Source: an uncultured Clostridium sp. (GTDB lineage Bacteria > Bacillota > Clostridia > Lachnospirales > Lachnospiraceae). Taken from it: DNA of 64,000 nt. Shown here one piece after another: positions 41,015 through 49,724 of the stretch. A model generated the notes under the pieces. The model had not been told where the DNA came from, made no database searches, and saw only the letters and a list, made by a program, of their open reading frames with translations. Where the stretch lies: the NCBI GenBank assembly GCA_900547035.1, contig URFM01000008.1:1-64000 (forward strand), in the 5' to 3' direction. The first letter of the stretch is position 1, and the number at the start of each line of letters is the position of its first letter. The position numbers were made by a program, and so were the translations under genes.

Positions 41015-41527
41015 TTACTTCACGTCAATCTGGCACATTTTCATAGTTTCCAAGGCCGCCCGATGACTTTCAGGCGTCACGCCGGCACAGCAGGCGGCGT
41101 CCACCTGGATGGGCGTTTCCGGAAGGTAAGCTTTCAGCAGAAGGGCGTTGGAAACAACGCAGATATCCGTACAAACTCCAATCAGCTCAATCTGGTCATA
41201 TCCTCCCTTCGCCGCATAGTCCGCGCACTCCCTGCTTCCGAAGGTATGCTTCTCAAAGCGTTTTCCCTCAAAACCCTCCAGCTGTGGACAGAGTTTCCAG
41301 CCTTCCGTCCCCTTGATGCAATGAGGAACCGGAAGCCTGCGCCCTTCCTGGGTCTCGCTGTAATTCTCAAAATGGGTATCCAGGGTGAAAACCACCTCAT
41401 CCCCTTTTCCCTTATATTCCAAAACCTTGCGAACCACCGGCTCCACCGCCTGCCGGGCTTCCCGGGTCCCCAGGCTGCCGGTGATGAAGTCGTTCTGCAT
41501 GTCCACTACGATGAGTAATCGTTTCAT
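41015..41527 (-). CDS. Isochorismatase-family cysteine hydrolase, nicotinamidase-like
   Basis: The product of 170 residues has the catalytic triad of the family: Asp10 in IVVDMQNDFITG, Lys in RFEKHTFGS and Cys in GVCTDICVVSNALLLK. The His/Asp metal-site stretch FTLDTHFENY and HCIKGTEGW are like those of nicotinamidase/pyrazinamidase (PncA), which deaminate nicotinamide to nicotinate. A nicotinamidase role is likely but the family also hydrolyses other amides. It lies 39 bp upstream of the kinase-like gene on the same strand. Confidence 0.87.
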   Translation of the reverse strand: MKRLLIVVDMQNDFITGSLGTREARQAVEPVVRKVLEYKGKGDEVVFTLDTHFENYSETQEGRRLPVPHCIKGTEGWKLCPQLEGFEGKRFEKHTFGSRECADYAAKGGYDQIELIGVCTDICVVSNALLLKAYLPETPIQVDAACCAGVTPESHRAALETMKMCQIDVK

Positions 41528-41701
41528 GATGTCCTCCTTCTGCCGGCGGAATCCCTAGTTTGTCCTTTTCGTTTTCCGTCGGTCTTCTCTTTCTATTATA
41601 CGATAGTTTCCCTCCCACTGCAAATTTTTTCTAAAAGTTTAGCCAAAGCCCGAACTAATGTATACGGATTCGGTGAAACGAGGAAAGCAAGATATTCCCT
41701 A

Positions 41702-41730
41702 TTGACAAAACCCTCTTTCTGTATTAGGAT
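41702..41730 (+). promoter_or_regulatory. Promoter of the T-box leader
   Basis: TTGACA (41702-41707) and TAGGAT (41725-41730) are 17 bp apart, and the RNA would start near 41737. The stretch 41528-41701 between the hydrolase gene and this promoter shows no gene. Confidence 0.7.
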
Positions 41731-41736
41731 AAATAC

Positions 41737-42021
41737 CAAGTGAAAAACGAAACCGTTGAGAAAGAGGAGTAAGCTTTCAAATCGTTGAATCACAGAGAGC
41801 CGCAGGCGGTGGGATTGCGGTATGAAACGGAAAGCCGAATGGACTTTTGAGGGCAGTCTTGAAAAGGCGTCAGCCTCGTAGGGATTGACGGATTCCGCCC
41901 CCGTTAGACAGGCGGCACATATGCTGGTATGTGGAGAGTGGACTGTTGCAGTCAATTTTGAGTGGCACCGCGGATTTAATTCGTCTCAATTACAACTTCG
42001 GTTGTAGTTGGGACTTTTTTT
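41737..42021 (+). ncRNA. T-box riboswitch specific for tRNA-Trp
   Basis: The leader holds the stem I elements (GAGTA, AGAGAGCC, a GAA-UGG-A specifier loop with UGG at 41840-41842), the T-box sequence AGTGGCACCGCGG (41961-41973) and a terminator (41983-42014 plus a T run). UGG is the Trp codon. The T-box bulge UGGC would pair with a discriminator base G73, which is the base of bacterial tRNA-Trp, so both contacts agree. Uncharged tRNA-Trp should stabilise the antiterminator and switch on the downstream trpXYZ importer when tryptophan is scarce. Confidence 0.93.
41983..42021 (+). terminator. Intrinsic terminator of the T-box
   Basis: The stem GTCTCAATTACAAC - TTCG - GTTGTAGTTGGGAC has three G-U pairs and is followed by seven T. 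The 5' arm is where the antiterminator would compete. Confidence 0.9.
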
Positions 42022-42090
42022 ATTCCCAAAGGCTGTTTTTCCGTCTCCCGGACCACAGGTACATATTATATAAACAGGAGGAACAAAATT

Positions 42091-43206
42091 ATGAAGAAAA
42101 CCATCGCAATGCTTTTAACCGCAGCTTTAAGCGCATCCCTGCTGTCCGGCTGTGTCACCAAGGTTTCCGATGAAACCGCTGCCTCCAGTGCTGAGACGGA
42201 AGCCGCTGCTTCTGATTCTGCTTCCGCAGAGGAAACCACCCAGGCAGAAAGCTCCGGCGAAACTGACAGCGAGTCCACTAACCTTGCAGATGGCTCCTAT
42301 ACCATTGGCATCGGACAGTTTGCGGAGCACGGCTCTCTGGACAACTGCCGGGAGGGCTTCCTTCAGGGTCTGGCAGAGGAAGGTTTTGTCGAAGGAGAAA
42401 ATCTGACAGTCCTTTACCAGAACGCCCAGGCAGACGGAGCCAACTCCAGCCAGATTGCCACCAACTTTGTAGGCCGGAACGTAGATTTAATCTGTGCCAT
42501 CGCCACCCCTATGGCCCAGTCCGCGTACAGCGCGGCTATGGAAACGGAGATCCCCGTTATTTATACTGCGGTAACAGACCCGGTTGCCGCTGAGCTTGCC
42601 ACCGAGGACGGCACTCCCGTAGGCAATATCACCGGCACCAGCGACGAGCTTCCGGTGAAGGCCCAGCTGGAGATGATTCGTCAGATTCTGCCCGAGGCCA
42701 AGACCATCGGCATCATGTACACCACCAGCGAGGTAAACTCCGAATCCACCATCGCTCAGTACAAGGAGCTGGCCCCCGATTACGGCTTTGAAATTGTAGA
42801 AACCGGCATCTCCTCTTCCGCCGACGTTTCTCTGGCCGCCGACTCTCTCTTAACTCAGGTAGACTGCATGACTAATTTAACCGATAATACGGTAGTTGCT
42901 TCTCTTCCCGTTATCCTGGATAAAGCGAACGCTTTAAATATTCCTGTATTCGGAAGCGAAATCGAACAGGTAAGGATTGGCTGCCTGGCCGCCATGGGAC
43001 TGGATTACATTGAGCTTGGAAAGCAGACCGGACACATGGCCGCACAGGTATTAAAGGGCGAGGCAGAGGCCAGCCAGATGAACTACGAGGTCATTGAGGA
43101 AGCCGCTTTCTACGGTAATTCCAAAGTAGCTGAGAACCTGGGGATTACTCTTCCTGAGGAGCTGACCAGCCAGGCAGTAGAATTATTTGACGATATCGCG
43201 CAGTAA
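42091..43206 (+). CDS. trpX: Tryptophan ABC transporter substrate-binding lipoprotein
   Basis: The product of 371 residues has a lipoprotein signal (lipobox LSGC, Cys21), a Ser/Glu/Ala-rich spacer (about 25-65) and a periplasmic-binding-like fold of the ABC_sub_bind family (IGIGQFAEHGSLDNCREGF, AIATPMAQSAYSA, IPVIYTAVTDPVAA, MYTTSEVNSE, PVFGSE). This family next to a T-box specific for Trp is the known arrangement of trpXYZ. GGAGG lies 8 nt before the ATG. The substrate call rests on the T-box as much as on the protein. Confidence 0.9.
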   Translation: MKKTIAMLLTAALSASLLSGCVTKVSDETAASSAETEAAASDSASAEETTQAESSGETDSESTNLADGSYTIGIGQFAEHGSLDNCREGFLQGLAEEGFVEGENLTVLYQNAQADGANSSQIATNFVGRNVDLICAIATPMAQSAYSAAMETEIPVIYTAVTDPVAAELATEDGTPVGNITGTSDELPVKAQLEMIRQILPEAKTIGIMYTTSEVNSESTIAQYKELAPDYGFEIVETGISSSADVSLAADSLLTQVDCMTNLTDNTVVASLPVILDKANALNIPVFGSEIEQVRIGCLAAMGLDYIELGKQTGHMAAQVLKGEAEASQMNYEVIEEAAFYGNSKVAENLGITLPEELTSQAVELFDDIAQ

Positions 43207-43226
43207 ATCGATCATGGAGGACGATC

Positions 43227-44171
43227 ATGTTAACTATCATACTGGGTATTTTTGAGGAAGGACTTGTATACGCTATTATGACCCTTGGCGTATACATCAC
43301 CTACAAAATTCTGGATTTCCCGGACCTTTCCGTGGACGGCACATTTCCCCTGGGGGCGGCGATCACAGCCGCCGGCATCGCCAACGGCTTTCCGGTCATC
43401 GGCTTTGTCTCCCCGGTCCTGGCTCTGGCCCTCTCCTTTTTCGCCGGAGTCCTGGCCGGCTGCATCACCGGACTAATCCATGTAAAATTAAAAGTACGGG
43501 ACCTTTTCTCAGGCATCATTGTCATGACCGCCCTCTACTCCATCAATCTGAAAATCGCAGGGAGAGCCAATCTTCCCATTTTCAGCCAGGATACCATCTT
43601 CCGAAACGAGTTTCTGGACCGCATTGTGCCTGAGGCCTTAAAGCCCTACACAGTTTTAATCATCCTGATTCTCATTGTAGCCATTTGCAAGATTTTTCTG
43701 GATCTTTACTTAAATACCCGATCCGGCTATCTGCTGCGGGCTGCGGGGGACAACGATGTGCTGGTCACCTCTTTGGCCAAGGATAAAGGCTTTGTAAAAA
43801 TCATCGGTCTCTCCCTGGCCAACGGCTTTACCGCCCTGGCGGGAAGCATCTACTGCCAGCAGAAAGGATTCTTTGAGAGCTCTCTGGGAACCGGAACCAT
43901 GGTCATCGGCCTGGCAAACGTCATCATCGGAACCCAGCTTTTTAAACATCTGGGATTTTTCAAAGCCACCACTGCCGTCATTTTCGGCTCCATCATTTAC
44001 AAGGCCTGCGTGTCCATCGCCTTAAACCTGGGCGGTCAGTTCCGTATAGGAGATTATTTGATTACCATCCCCATTACCGCCTCGGACTTAAAGCTGATTA
44101 CCTCCATCCTGTTTTTGGTAATCCTGGTAGTCAGCAACAGCAAGAGAAAGAAGGTGAAAGTCCATGCTTGA
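43227..44171 (+). CDS. trpY: Tryptophan ABC transporter permease
   Basis: The product of 314 residues has 8-9 membrane helices and the branched-chain-amino-acid permease type of fold (LDFPDLSVDGTFPLGAAITA, VKLKVRDLFSGIIVMTALYS). The cytosolic coupling region is VLVTSLAKDKGFVKIIGLSLANG. It lies 20 bp after trpX, and its last codons overlap the ATPase gene by 8 bp. GGAGG precedes the ATG. Confidence 0.9.
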   Translation: MLTIILGIFEEGLVYAIMTLGVYITYKILDFPDLSVDGTFPLGAAITAAGIANGFPVIGFVSPVLALALSFFAGVLAGCITGLIHVKLKVRDLFSGIIVMTALYSINLKIAGRANLPIFSQDTIFRNEFLDRIVPEALKPYTVLIILILIVAICKIFLDLYLNTRSGYLLRAAGDNDVLVTSLAKDKGFVKIIGLSLANGFTALAGSIYCQQKGFFESSLGTGTMVIGLANVIIGTQLFKHLGFFKATTAVIFGSIIYKACVSIALNLGGQFRIGDYLITIPITASDLKLITSILFLVILVVSNSKRKKVKVHA

Positions 44172-44937
44172 GCTGAAGCATATCCATAAATATTACAACG
44201 CCGGCACGGTAAACGAGATGTGTCTCTTTCAGGACTTTAACCTGACCATCAAGGACCGTCAGTTCGTCTCCGTTGTGGGAAGCAACGGCTCGGGAAAGAC
44301 CTCCATGCTGAACTTAATCTGCGGGAGCATCCCCCTGGACGACGGACAGATTTTCATCGGAGGAAAAGATATTACAAAAATGCCGGAATACAAGCGGCAG
44401 CGCCGCATCGGACGGGTTTACCAGAATCCCGCCATGGGTACCTGCCCCTCGATGACCATCCTGGAAAATATGTCCCTGGCGGACAATAAGGGCAAATCCT
44501 TTAACCTCCGCCCCGGCACCAGCCGCCAGCGCATCGACTTTTACCGGGAAAGCCTTCATTCTCTCGGACTGGGGCTGGAGGATAAAATGGATGTAAAAGT
44601 GGGCGTTCTCTCCGGCGGACAGCGTCAGGCCATGGCCCTGCTGATGTCCACCATGACCCCCATCGAGTTCCTGATTCTGGATGAACACACCGCCGCCCTG
44701 GACCCCAAAACCGCGGAAACCATTATGGAACTGACAGGAAAGATTGTAAAGGAAAAACAGCTGACCACCATCATGGTGACCCATAACCTGCGGTACGCTG
44801 TGGAGTACGGCGACCGGCTTTTGATGATGCACCAGGGGGAAGCGGTTCTGGATGTGGAGGGAGAAGGGAAAAAGCAGATTGAGATCGACCATCTTTTAAA
44901 GAAATTTAACGAAATCAGCATTGAATGCGGCAACTGA
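44164..44937 (+). CDS. trpZ: Tryptophan ABC transporter ATP-binding protein
   Basis: The product of 257 residues is a complete ABC ATPase: Walker A GSNGSGKTS, Q-loop YQNPAMGTCPS, the signature LSGGQRQAMALLMST, Walker B FLILDEHTAALDP and the switch His in VTHNLRYAVEYG. It is the motor of the trpXYZ importer, coupled to trpY by an 8-bp overlap. A terminator follows. Confidence 0.93.
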   Translation: MLELKHIHKYYNAGTVNEMCLFQDFNLTIKDRQFVSVVGSNGSGKTSMLNLICGSIPLDDGQIFIGGKDITKMPEYKRQRRIGRVYQNPAMGTCPSMTILENMSLADNKGKSFNLRPGTSRQRIDFYRESLHSLGLGLEDKMDVKVGVLSGGQRQAMALLMSTMTPIEFLILDEHTAALDPKTAETIMELTGKIVKEKQLTTIMVTHNLRYAVEYGDRLLMMHQGEAVLDVEGEGKKQIEIDHLLKKFNEISIECGN

Positions 44938-44961
44938 TGTCATGGACAGCCGTATGTACGC

Positions 44962-45015
44962 AAAAAGGAGCTCCGCCATTGGATTTGATTTCCTGGCGGA
45001 GCCCTTTTCGTTTTT
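44962..45015. terminator. Terminator after trpZ
   Basis: GCTCCGCCA (44970-44978) pairs with TGGCGGAGC (44994-45002), extended by AAAAGG/CCTTTT, and is followed by a T-rich run. The last bases overlap the end of the convergent lipoprotein gene, so it may act in both directions. Confidence 0.85.
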
Positions 45016-45778
45016 ATCCTTCCTGCTGGGTCGGCTGCTCCTCTGAGGCAAACAGCACAATCTTGGAAGCTACATTATCATCGTCGGACCAAATCAGGCA
45101 TTTCTTGCCCTCGTTCAAGTCAGACAGAGTCACCATATTCCGGGTCAGATAGGGAAGGATCTGGCAGTCCTGAGCAATCTCATACTCCACACCTTCTGTC
45201 GTGGTCAGCACTGCTGTGCCAGAAGACGCATCCGCAACCACGCCCTTAATTTCCACATAATCCGGAACCTTAAAGTCTGCCGGAATCTGGCAGAGAATTA
45301 ATTCCGCATTGCTGATGGGCGGAAGGCTCATGGTCATCGCCGGTCCCACATAAGCGTAGACGGTGCTCCCGTCCTCCAAATCATCCAGCAGAACCGGATA
45401 TCCGTTCACCGCATCCAAAATCAAGGTTTCCTCTGAAATATTCAGAATTACCTCTCCTGTATATGTACCAATGGATGCCCCCTCAGAAGGAGCGCTCTCC
45501 GGCTGGCTGTCAATGGAAAGGCGGCCGTCCTCCGTGTGGGTTACAGGACCTCTGAGGATGACGGGGCTTAATGCGGGCGTCTGGGACTCCTCCAGACTTT
45601 CGATGGTACCGTCCACCGTTTCAATCACTGTGGTTTCTTCTGTCTCCGCCGTCTGTGCAGCGGACTCCATCTGGGTGCTTTCCTGTGTGGAAGCAGAACT
45701 GGTCTGCGCAGAGCAGCCTGCAGTACCAATCACACCTGCAGCCAACAGTCCTATTACAAATACACGATTTCTTCTCAT
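45014..45778 (-). CDS. Lipoprotein of unknown function
   Basis: The product of 254 residues has a lipoprotein signal (GTAGC, Cys22) and a Ser/Thr/Glu-rich spacer. The C-terminal region (about 100-250) contains strands such as GTYTGEVILNISEETLILDA, TVYAYVGPAMTMSLPP and KKCLIWSDDD. The body resembles small beta-rich domains attached to Firmicutes surface lipoproteins; no enzyme motif is visible. It is convergent with trpZ and stands alone, 125 bp from the PTS operon. No clear terminator for the PTS operon is seen in the 45779-45902 gap. Confidence 0.75.
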   Translation of the reverse strand: MRRNRVFVIGLLAAGVIGTAGCSAQTSSASTQESTQMESAAQTAETEETTVIETVDGTIESLEESQTPALSPVILRGPVTHTEDGRLSIDSQPESAPSEGASIGTYTGEVILNISEETLILDAVNGYPVLLDDLEDGSTVYAYVGPAMTMSLPPISNAELILCQIPADFKVPDYVEIKGVVADASSGTAVLTTTEGVEYEIAQDCQILPYLTRNMVTLSDLNEGKKCLIWSDDDNVASKIVLFASEEQPTQQEG

Positions 45779-45902
45779 CGATCATTCTCCTCACTTTCTA
45801 TTCTGACAAAATCGCTGTCTTTCGTATCTTGCCATTACACTTAGGAGTATATATGATCGACGCATATTCTCCAATAAACTTTTTCTTAAAATTTCCTACG
45901 AA

Positions 45903-46319
45903 TTAGTGGAGTGTCTCAAAAACGTTCTTAAAACTTATCACTTTCAATGCTTCCCTCGCCTTTTCCAATATTTCTTCTATGTTGGCCGAATCGTATGTAT
46001 CCAAAAGCATTGCCAGTTGAAGAACCAACGGAAGATTCACTCCCGTTATTACTGTGTATTGATTTTCATATGCGACCTTTACCGCCATTTTAAATGGAGT
46101 TCCGCCTTCTATATCAGTCAAGATTAAAATCTCGTCATGTTTCTCAAACTTCTTGGCTGCTAAAATAATTTGGGCTTCCAGCTCTTCTTCCGCCATTCCA
46201 ACCGGAAATTCAATTTCACAGAAGTCCTGTATGTCACCCATCAACATTCTCATTGGACTAAGCAAACCTTGGGCAAATGTACCGTGTCCAACTACAATCA
46301 TTCCGACTCTTCTTTTCAT
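45903..46319 (-). CDS. PTS mannose-family EIIA component
   Basis: The product of 138 residues is an EIIA domain of the mannose/fructose/sorbose class, with the phospho-His in IVVGHGTFAQGL (His12) and the LTDIEGGTPFKMA segment. It takes phosphate from HPr and passes it to the EIIB protein encoded at 50484. It is the last gene of the PTS operon and its start overlaps the BtpA stop by one base (TAATG). Confidence 0.9.
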   Translation of the reverse strand: MKRRVGMIVVGHGTFAQGLLSPMRMLMGDIQDFCEIEFPVGMAEEELEAQIILAAKKFEKHDEILILTDIEGGTPFKMAVKVAYENQYTVITGVNLPLVLQLAMLLDTYDSANIEEILEKAREALKVISFKNVFETLH

Positions 46320-47122
46320 TACCCAATCCCTCTTGTCCTTATTTTTCGTGCTTCCTCTATTTCACTAAGGAACATCCGGGCTCTCTTCGGGTCAATCGGA
46401 TTGCGCATATCTCCATTTTTTATCCAAGTAGCTACACTGACTCCGTCATAAAACGTCAACAGACGCCGAACATTTTCACCCGTGGCTCCCCCTCCTAAAA
46501 ACACCGGAATTTCCGGCAATTTTTTCTTAACTGCCTGCACATATTCCAGGCTTTCTTCCGTATTCGAACCGCTGATAAAAATCCCATCTGCAAAAGCGCT
46601 CTTTATTACATCAACCGCTGCTTCCGGCTTAGGCTTGGGCGCTAAGTATGTACTGTTAATTTCCTGAACATCCGCATATACCGGAATCCTGCTCCCCAGA
46701 CGCTTGCGAATATTGCAGATCGCCTCACATTGGCCGAACATAAATCCGCAATTTGCAATACTGACCCCTGTATAGAGATGTTCTACTCGCACAAAATCCG
46801 CTTCTGCTGCTTCTGCCACTGCCAATGAAGCGACTCCGTCCCAATTGACCAAAACACCGATTATAAGGTCCGAAAACGCTCTTCTGACCTCGGTCCCCAA
46901 GCGCGTCATATACGCTATGGTTTCCGGCCTTGCCTGCTGGCCAACAGGTCCGTCATGCATATTTTGAAGGATAAATCCATCAAACCCCATTTCCGCAATC
47001 ATGGCGGCCTCTGTCATTACGCCGTTCAAAATTTCCCGAAATGTTTTACCTTGATTCAAATAGCTCCCTGGCATTGCTTCCGGCTGGAGCATCACCAATG
47101 CCAACGGATATTCTCTCTTCAT
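46319..47122 (-). CDS. BtpA/SgcQ-family TIM-barrel protein
   Basis: The product of 267 residues is of the BtpA family, which includes SgcQ of the cryptic E. coli sgc PTS operon. Family segments are EAAMIAEMGFDGFILQNMHDG, LIIGVLVNWDGVASLAVAEA, DFVRVEHLYTGV, YADVQEINSTYLAPK and VFLGGGATGENVRRLL. The last looks like the phosphate-binding end of a TIM barrel. The reaction is not known to me; the repeated pairing with mannose-family PTS genes suggests work on a phosphorylated sugar. Start and stop overlap both neighbours by 1-4 bp. Confidence 0.85.
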   Translation of the reverse strand: MKREYPLALVMLQPEAMPGSYLNQGKTFREILNGVMTEAAMIAEMGFDGFILQNMHDGPVGQQARPETIAYMTRLGTEVRRAFSDLIIGVLVNWDGVASLAVAEAAEADFVRVEHLYTGVSIANCGFMFGQCEAICNIRKRLGSRIPVYADVQEINSTYLAPKPKPEAAVDVIKSAFADGIFISGSNTEESLEYVQAVKKKLPEIPVFLGGGATGENVRRLLTFYDGVSVATWIKNGDMRNPIDPKRARMFLSEIEEARKIRTRGIG

Positions 47123-48087
47123 TTTTTTCTCCCTCCCAAGCTAACCTTTTCTTCATAGGCCAACGCAGCCTGAAACATAGCAGCCGCCGGGATTAACCCC
47201 TGCTCCGTAACAAACCCTTCGATATGCCGAGGTGGAATACGCACCAACTCCAAAGAATGAAAATCAACTTTTTCTTTGATCGACTCATCCCAGCCCTCGG
47301 CAAGCCTTTGCGCTAAATCTGCCTCGATTACCTCCTTAAATACTCCCTGGCAGAATCTCATATCCACTTTCAAAAAGGGAGTTAACACATAATAAGGCAC
47401 ATCATACAGATCGCTGATTTCCGCCAGAAGGTCCGACCCCACCGTATTAAATGCGGAGCCATCCGGGTAAAATGTTTCCGCGCCAATCAATACCGCATCA
47501 ATCTTGCGAATAACTGTCAGCATAGCTGCATCCGCAATAAAGTGGACTTTATGTCCCGCTGTCACAAAAGGCTTTACAAATGGTTTTCCTCCATCGATTA
47601 CACGGCTTTCCGGGATATAAACTTCCACTGGCGTTTCCAAAGCCGCAACGCATTTTTCTACCGTACTGGAATAATCATATACCATTAATGTTTTTATATG
47701 CTTTCTGTCCACAATATTTTTAAAGCAAGAAATAATCCTCTGCGTATCCTTTTTGGAAGATTCAAAATATTCTTTTATACTATTTTCGATACATTCCCCG
47801 GTATCTTTGACTTCTGAGTTCTTGCACAGAGGGCCAAGCATCAAGTTAATCGCGTTAATGATCGCATAACTTGATTTCCCCCTCGTTTCCTTAAAATAGT
47901 CCCCCACCAGCAGGCATCGTTTCAGTTTTTCCTCATCCGGAAGTTCCTCTCTTCCAACCGCTGTGAACATATCTCCGATCATGCGTATATGACGGCTTGC
48001 TCCCAACACTCTACCTAAAGCAATGTCATCAAACTGACTCTGAACTTTATAAGGCAGCAGTCCTCTTACCTCATCCCTTTTCAGCAC
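47119..48087 (-). CDS. eIF-2B alpha/beta/delta-family (MtnA-like) protein
   Basis: The product of 322 residues belongs to the IF-2B superfamily, whose bacterial enzymes isomerise aldose 1-phosphates (methylthioribose 1-phosphate, ribose 1,5-bisphosphate). Visible parts are the helical N-terminal domain and the Rossmann-like segments HIKTLMVYDYSSTVEKCVAA, VYIPESRVIDGGKPFV and DAVLIGAETFYPDGSAFNTV. Where catalytic members have a Cys in a CNAG-like motif, this one has YDYSS, and the usual GAD is GAE. So it may be a different enzyme or a sensor. It overlaps the BtpA gene by 4 bp. Confidence 0.75.
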   Translation of the reverse strand: MLKRDEVRGLLPYKVQSQFDDIALGRVLGASRHIRMIGDMFTAVGREELPDEEKLKRCLLVGDYFKETRGKSSYAIINAINLMLGPLCKNSEVKDTGECIENSIKEYFESSKKDTQRIISCFKNIVDRKHIKTLMVYDYSSTVEKCVAALETPVEVYIPESRVIDGGKPFVKPFVTAGHKVHFIADAAMLTVIRKIDAVLIGAETFYPDGSAFNTVGSDLLAEISDLYDVPYYVLTPFLKVDMRFCQGVFKEVIEADLAQRLAEGWDESIKEKVDFHSLELVRIPPRHIEGFVTEQGLIPAAAMFQAALAYEEKVSLGGRKK

Positions 48088-48101
48088 AACATCGTACCCC
48101 C

Positions 48102-48836
48102 TTACACGTTTAAAGACAGCAGCTTTTCCGCATTTTCTTTAAACATTTTTCTCCGGTAATTTTCACTTAATTTTAATAGCTGAAATGTATCGATGGAACA
48201 CTTGGTAATCTGATTTGGATAGTTGGAGCCGAACAAAAATTTTTCCGCCGGGAGTTTTCCAAAAGCTTCATGAAGAACCTGCATTTCCGTCTGCCCGGAG
48301 GTCTCACACATTACATTGTCATATGAAGCAATAAACGGAATGCTGCCGTATCCAAAGTCAATGCCTCCGATGTGAAGTATTACAAACGTCAGCTTTGGAT
48401 GTCTTTTAATATATTTTTCCCACTGCTGAGGCATGGTTCTTGGTCCCCATCCTGCAAAAAGTTTTACCGGCAGGCCTCTCTGTTCCGCAATGTCAAAAAT
48501 TGGTTCCAAATGGGGTTCATACTCTTCCGGCAGGAAGCCGTATTCCCACGAGTTAAATTCCAGCGCTTTAACCTCCGGAACAGCCGATACCCGCTCTGCT
48601 TCCTGGATGCAGTCATCCTCTTTCGGATTGATAACTGCACATGCCATCAGTCGTTCCGGGTACTGTCTGACATATGAAATCATGGCATCATTTTGATCCC
48701 GGATGCTCTTTCCCTTTAATGTGGATATCATCCGCACCCCAATTCCATTAGCGTCCATATCCTGAATTATGCTTTCAATATCATATTTTTTGGTAATCAA
48801 ATCTCTCTCTACATGTGCGTGGAAGTCAATGATCAT
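48102..48836 (-). CDS. Amidohydrolase-2-like protein with altered active site
   Basis: The product of 244 residues is a TIM-barrel member of the amidohydrolase/ACMSD-like group. It keeps the N-terminal metal motif FHAHV (His6, His8) and His155 in ILHIGG. It differs from its paralogue in this operon (50994-51722) at other metal or catalytic positions. FGSNYP has Asn205 where the paralogue has Asp205 (FGTDWP), LFAG replaces VHVG, and EFNSW replaces KFHPW. It may have lost hydrolase activity or changed chemistry. It lies 14 bp before the eIF2B-like gene and 27 bp after EIID. Confidence 0.8.
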   Translation of the reverse strand: MIIDFHAHVERDLITKKYDIESIIQDMDANGIGVRMISTLKGKSIRDQNDAMISYVRQYPERLMACAVINPKEDDCIQEAERVSAVPEVKALEFNSWEYGFLPEEYEPHLEPIFDIAEQRGLPVKLFAGWGPRTMPQQWEKYIKRHPKLTFVILHIGGIDFGYGSIPFIASYDNVMCETSGQTEMQVLHEAFGKLPAEKFLFGSNYPNQITKCSIDTFQLLKLSENYRRKMFKENAEKLLSLNV

Positions 48837-48863
48837 GGCTGCTCTGCTTCATCCTTTCTCCAG

Positions 48864-49700
48864 TTATGACAAAATTCCCAAATAAACGCAAACAATTCCC
48901 AATACCATCGTTCCGACCATCAGCAAAATCGGGGAAACTTTTTTCTTAGTCATCAGATAATACATCAGAAGAGTATAGAGCAACGGAATCAAATTAGGCA
49001 TAATCCCATCCAGGACGCTCTGCAATTCTATGGTTGTCTCTTCTGTCTGATAGACAATTGGAGTGGAACAATAGACCAAGGAGGAAATGAAGCCTCCGCA
49101 AACGATGAATGCGGCAATTGCAGCGTATTTCGTCAGCTTATCCAGTATTCCGCCTTCCTGCATGCCTGCTACCAAATGCATTCCGCTGGAATATCCTTTA
49201 AATATTCCGAAATAGCGGACAATCATCACAACTGACAACATAACCAGTAAAAAAATCGCCGGTCCGGCCACACTGGTATAACCGCTGGCCGCAGCTAAGG
49301 AACAAGCGATTCCGGCCATAATCGGTCTCAAGGTACCATGAATCAAAGAGTCTCCGATGCCTGCAAGAGGTCCCATCAAAGCCACTTTAATCGCATTAAT
49401 TGAATCCGGCTCAATATCCTTCTCAATCGCCAGTCGTTCCTCCATAGCCGCAGAAACACCTACGCAAAAGGCCGCCATACGGCCTTCCGTCAAGAACAGC
49501 TGCGTATGTCTGGTATACGCCTCGGCTTTCTCCTCCTTGGTTTCATAGACTTTCTCAATCACAGGAATCATTGCCTGGGTATAACCGGGAGCTTCCTGTT
49601 TTGTCACACTGCATCCGCTCTCAATAGCTAAAGAATACAGCAATACTTTCCATAAGTCATGCCGGTTTAAACGTCTTTCGTCTTTGTTCATCTCACCCAT
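48864..49700 (-). CDS. PTS mannose-family EIID component
   Basis: The product of 278 residues is a membrane EIID: an N-terminal cytosolic part (LNRHDLWKVLLYSLAIESGC, GRMAAFCVGVSAAMEE) and the hallmark VALMGPLAGIGDSLIHGTLRPI, followed by about four C-terminal membrane helices. With EIIC it forms the sugar channel. AAGGAG precedes the ATG; the order IIB, IIC, IID is normal for this PTS class. Confidence 0.92.
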   Translation of the reverse strand: MGEMNKDERRLNRHDLWKVLLYSLAIESGCSVTKQEAPGYTQAMIPVIEKVYETKEEKAEAYTRHTQLFLTEGRMAAFCVGVSAAMEERLAIEKDIEPDSINAIKVALMGPLAGIGDSLIHGTLRPIMAGIACSLAAASGYTSVAGPAIFLLVMLSVVMIVRYFGIFKGYSSGMHLVAGMQEGGILDKLTKYAAIAAFIVCGGFISSLVYCSTPIVYQTEETTIELQSVLDGIMPNLIPLLYTLLMYYLMTKKKVSPILLMVGTMVLGIVCVYLGILS

Positions 49701-49724
49701 AATTCTTCTCCTTTCCCAGCAAAC

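Noticed and set aside
45779-45902. Terminator or regulatory RNA after the PTS operon
   Set aside because: No convincing stem with a T run could be found in this AT-rich gap on either strand.
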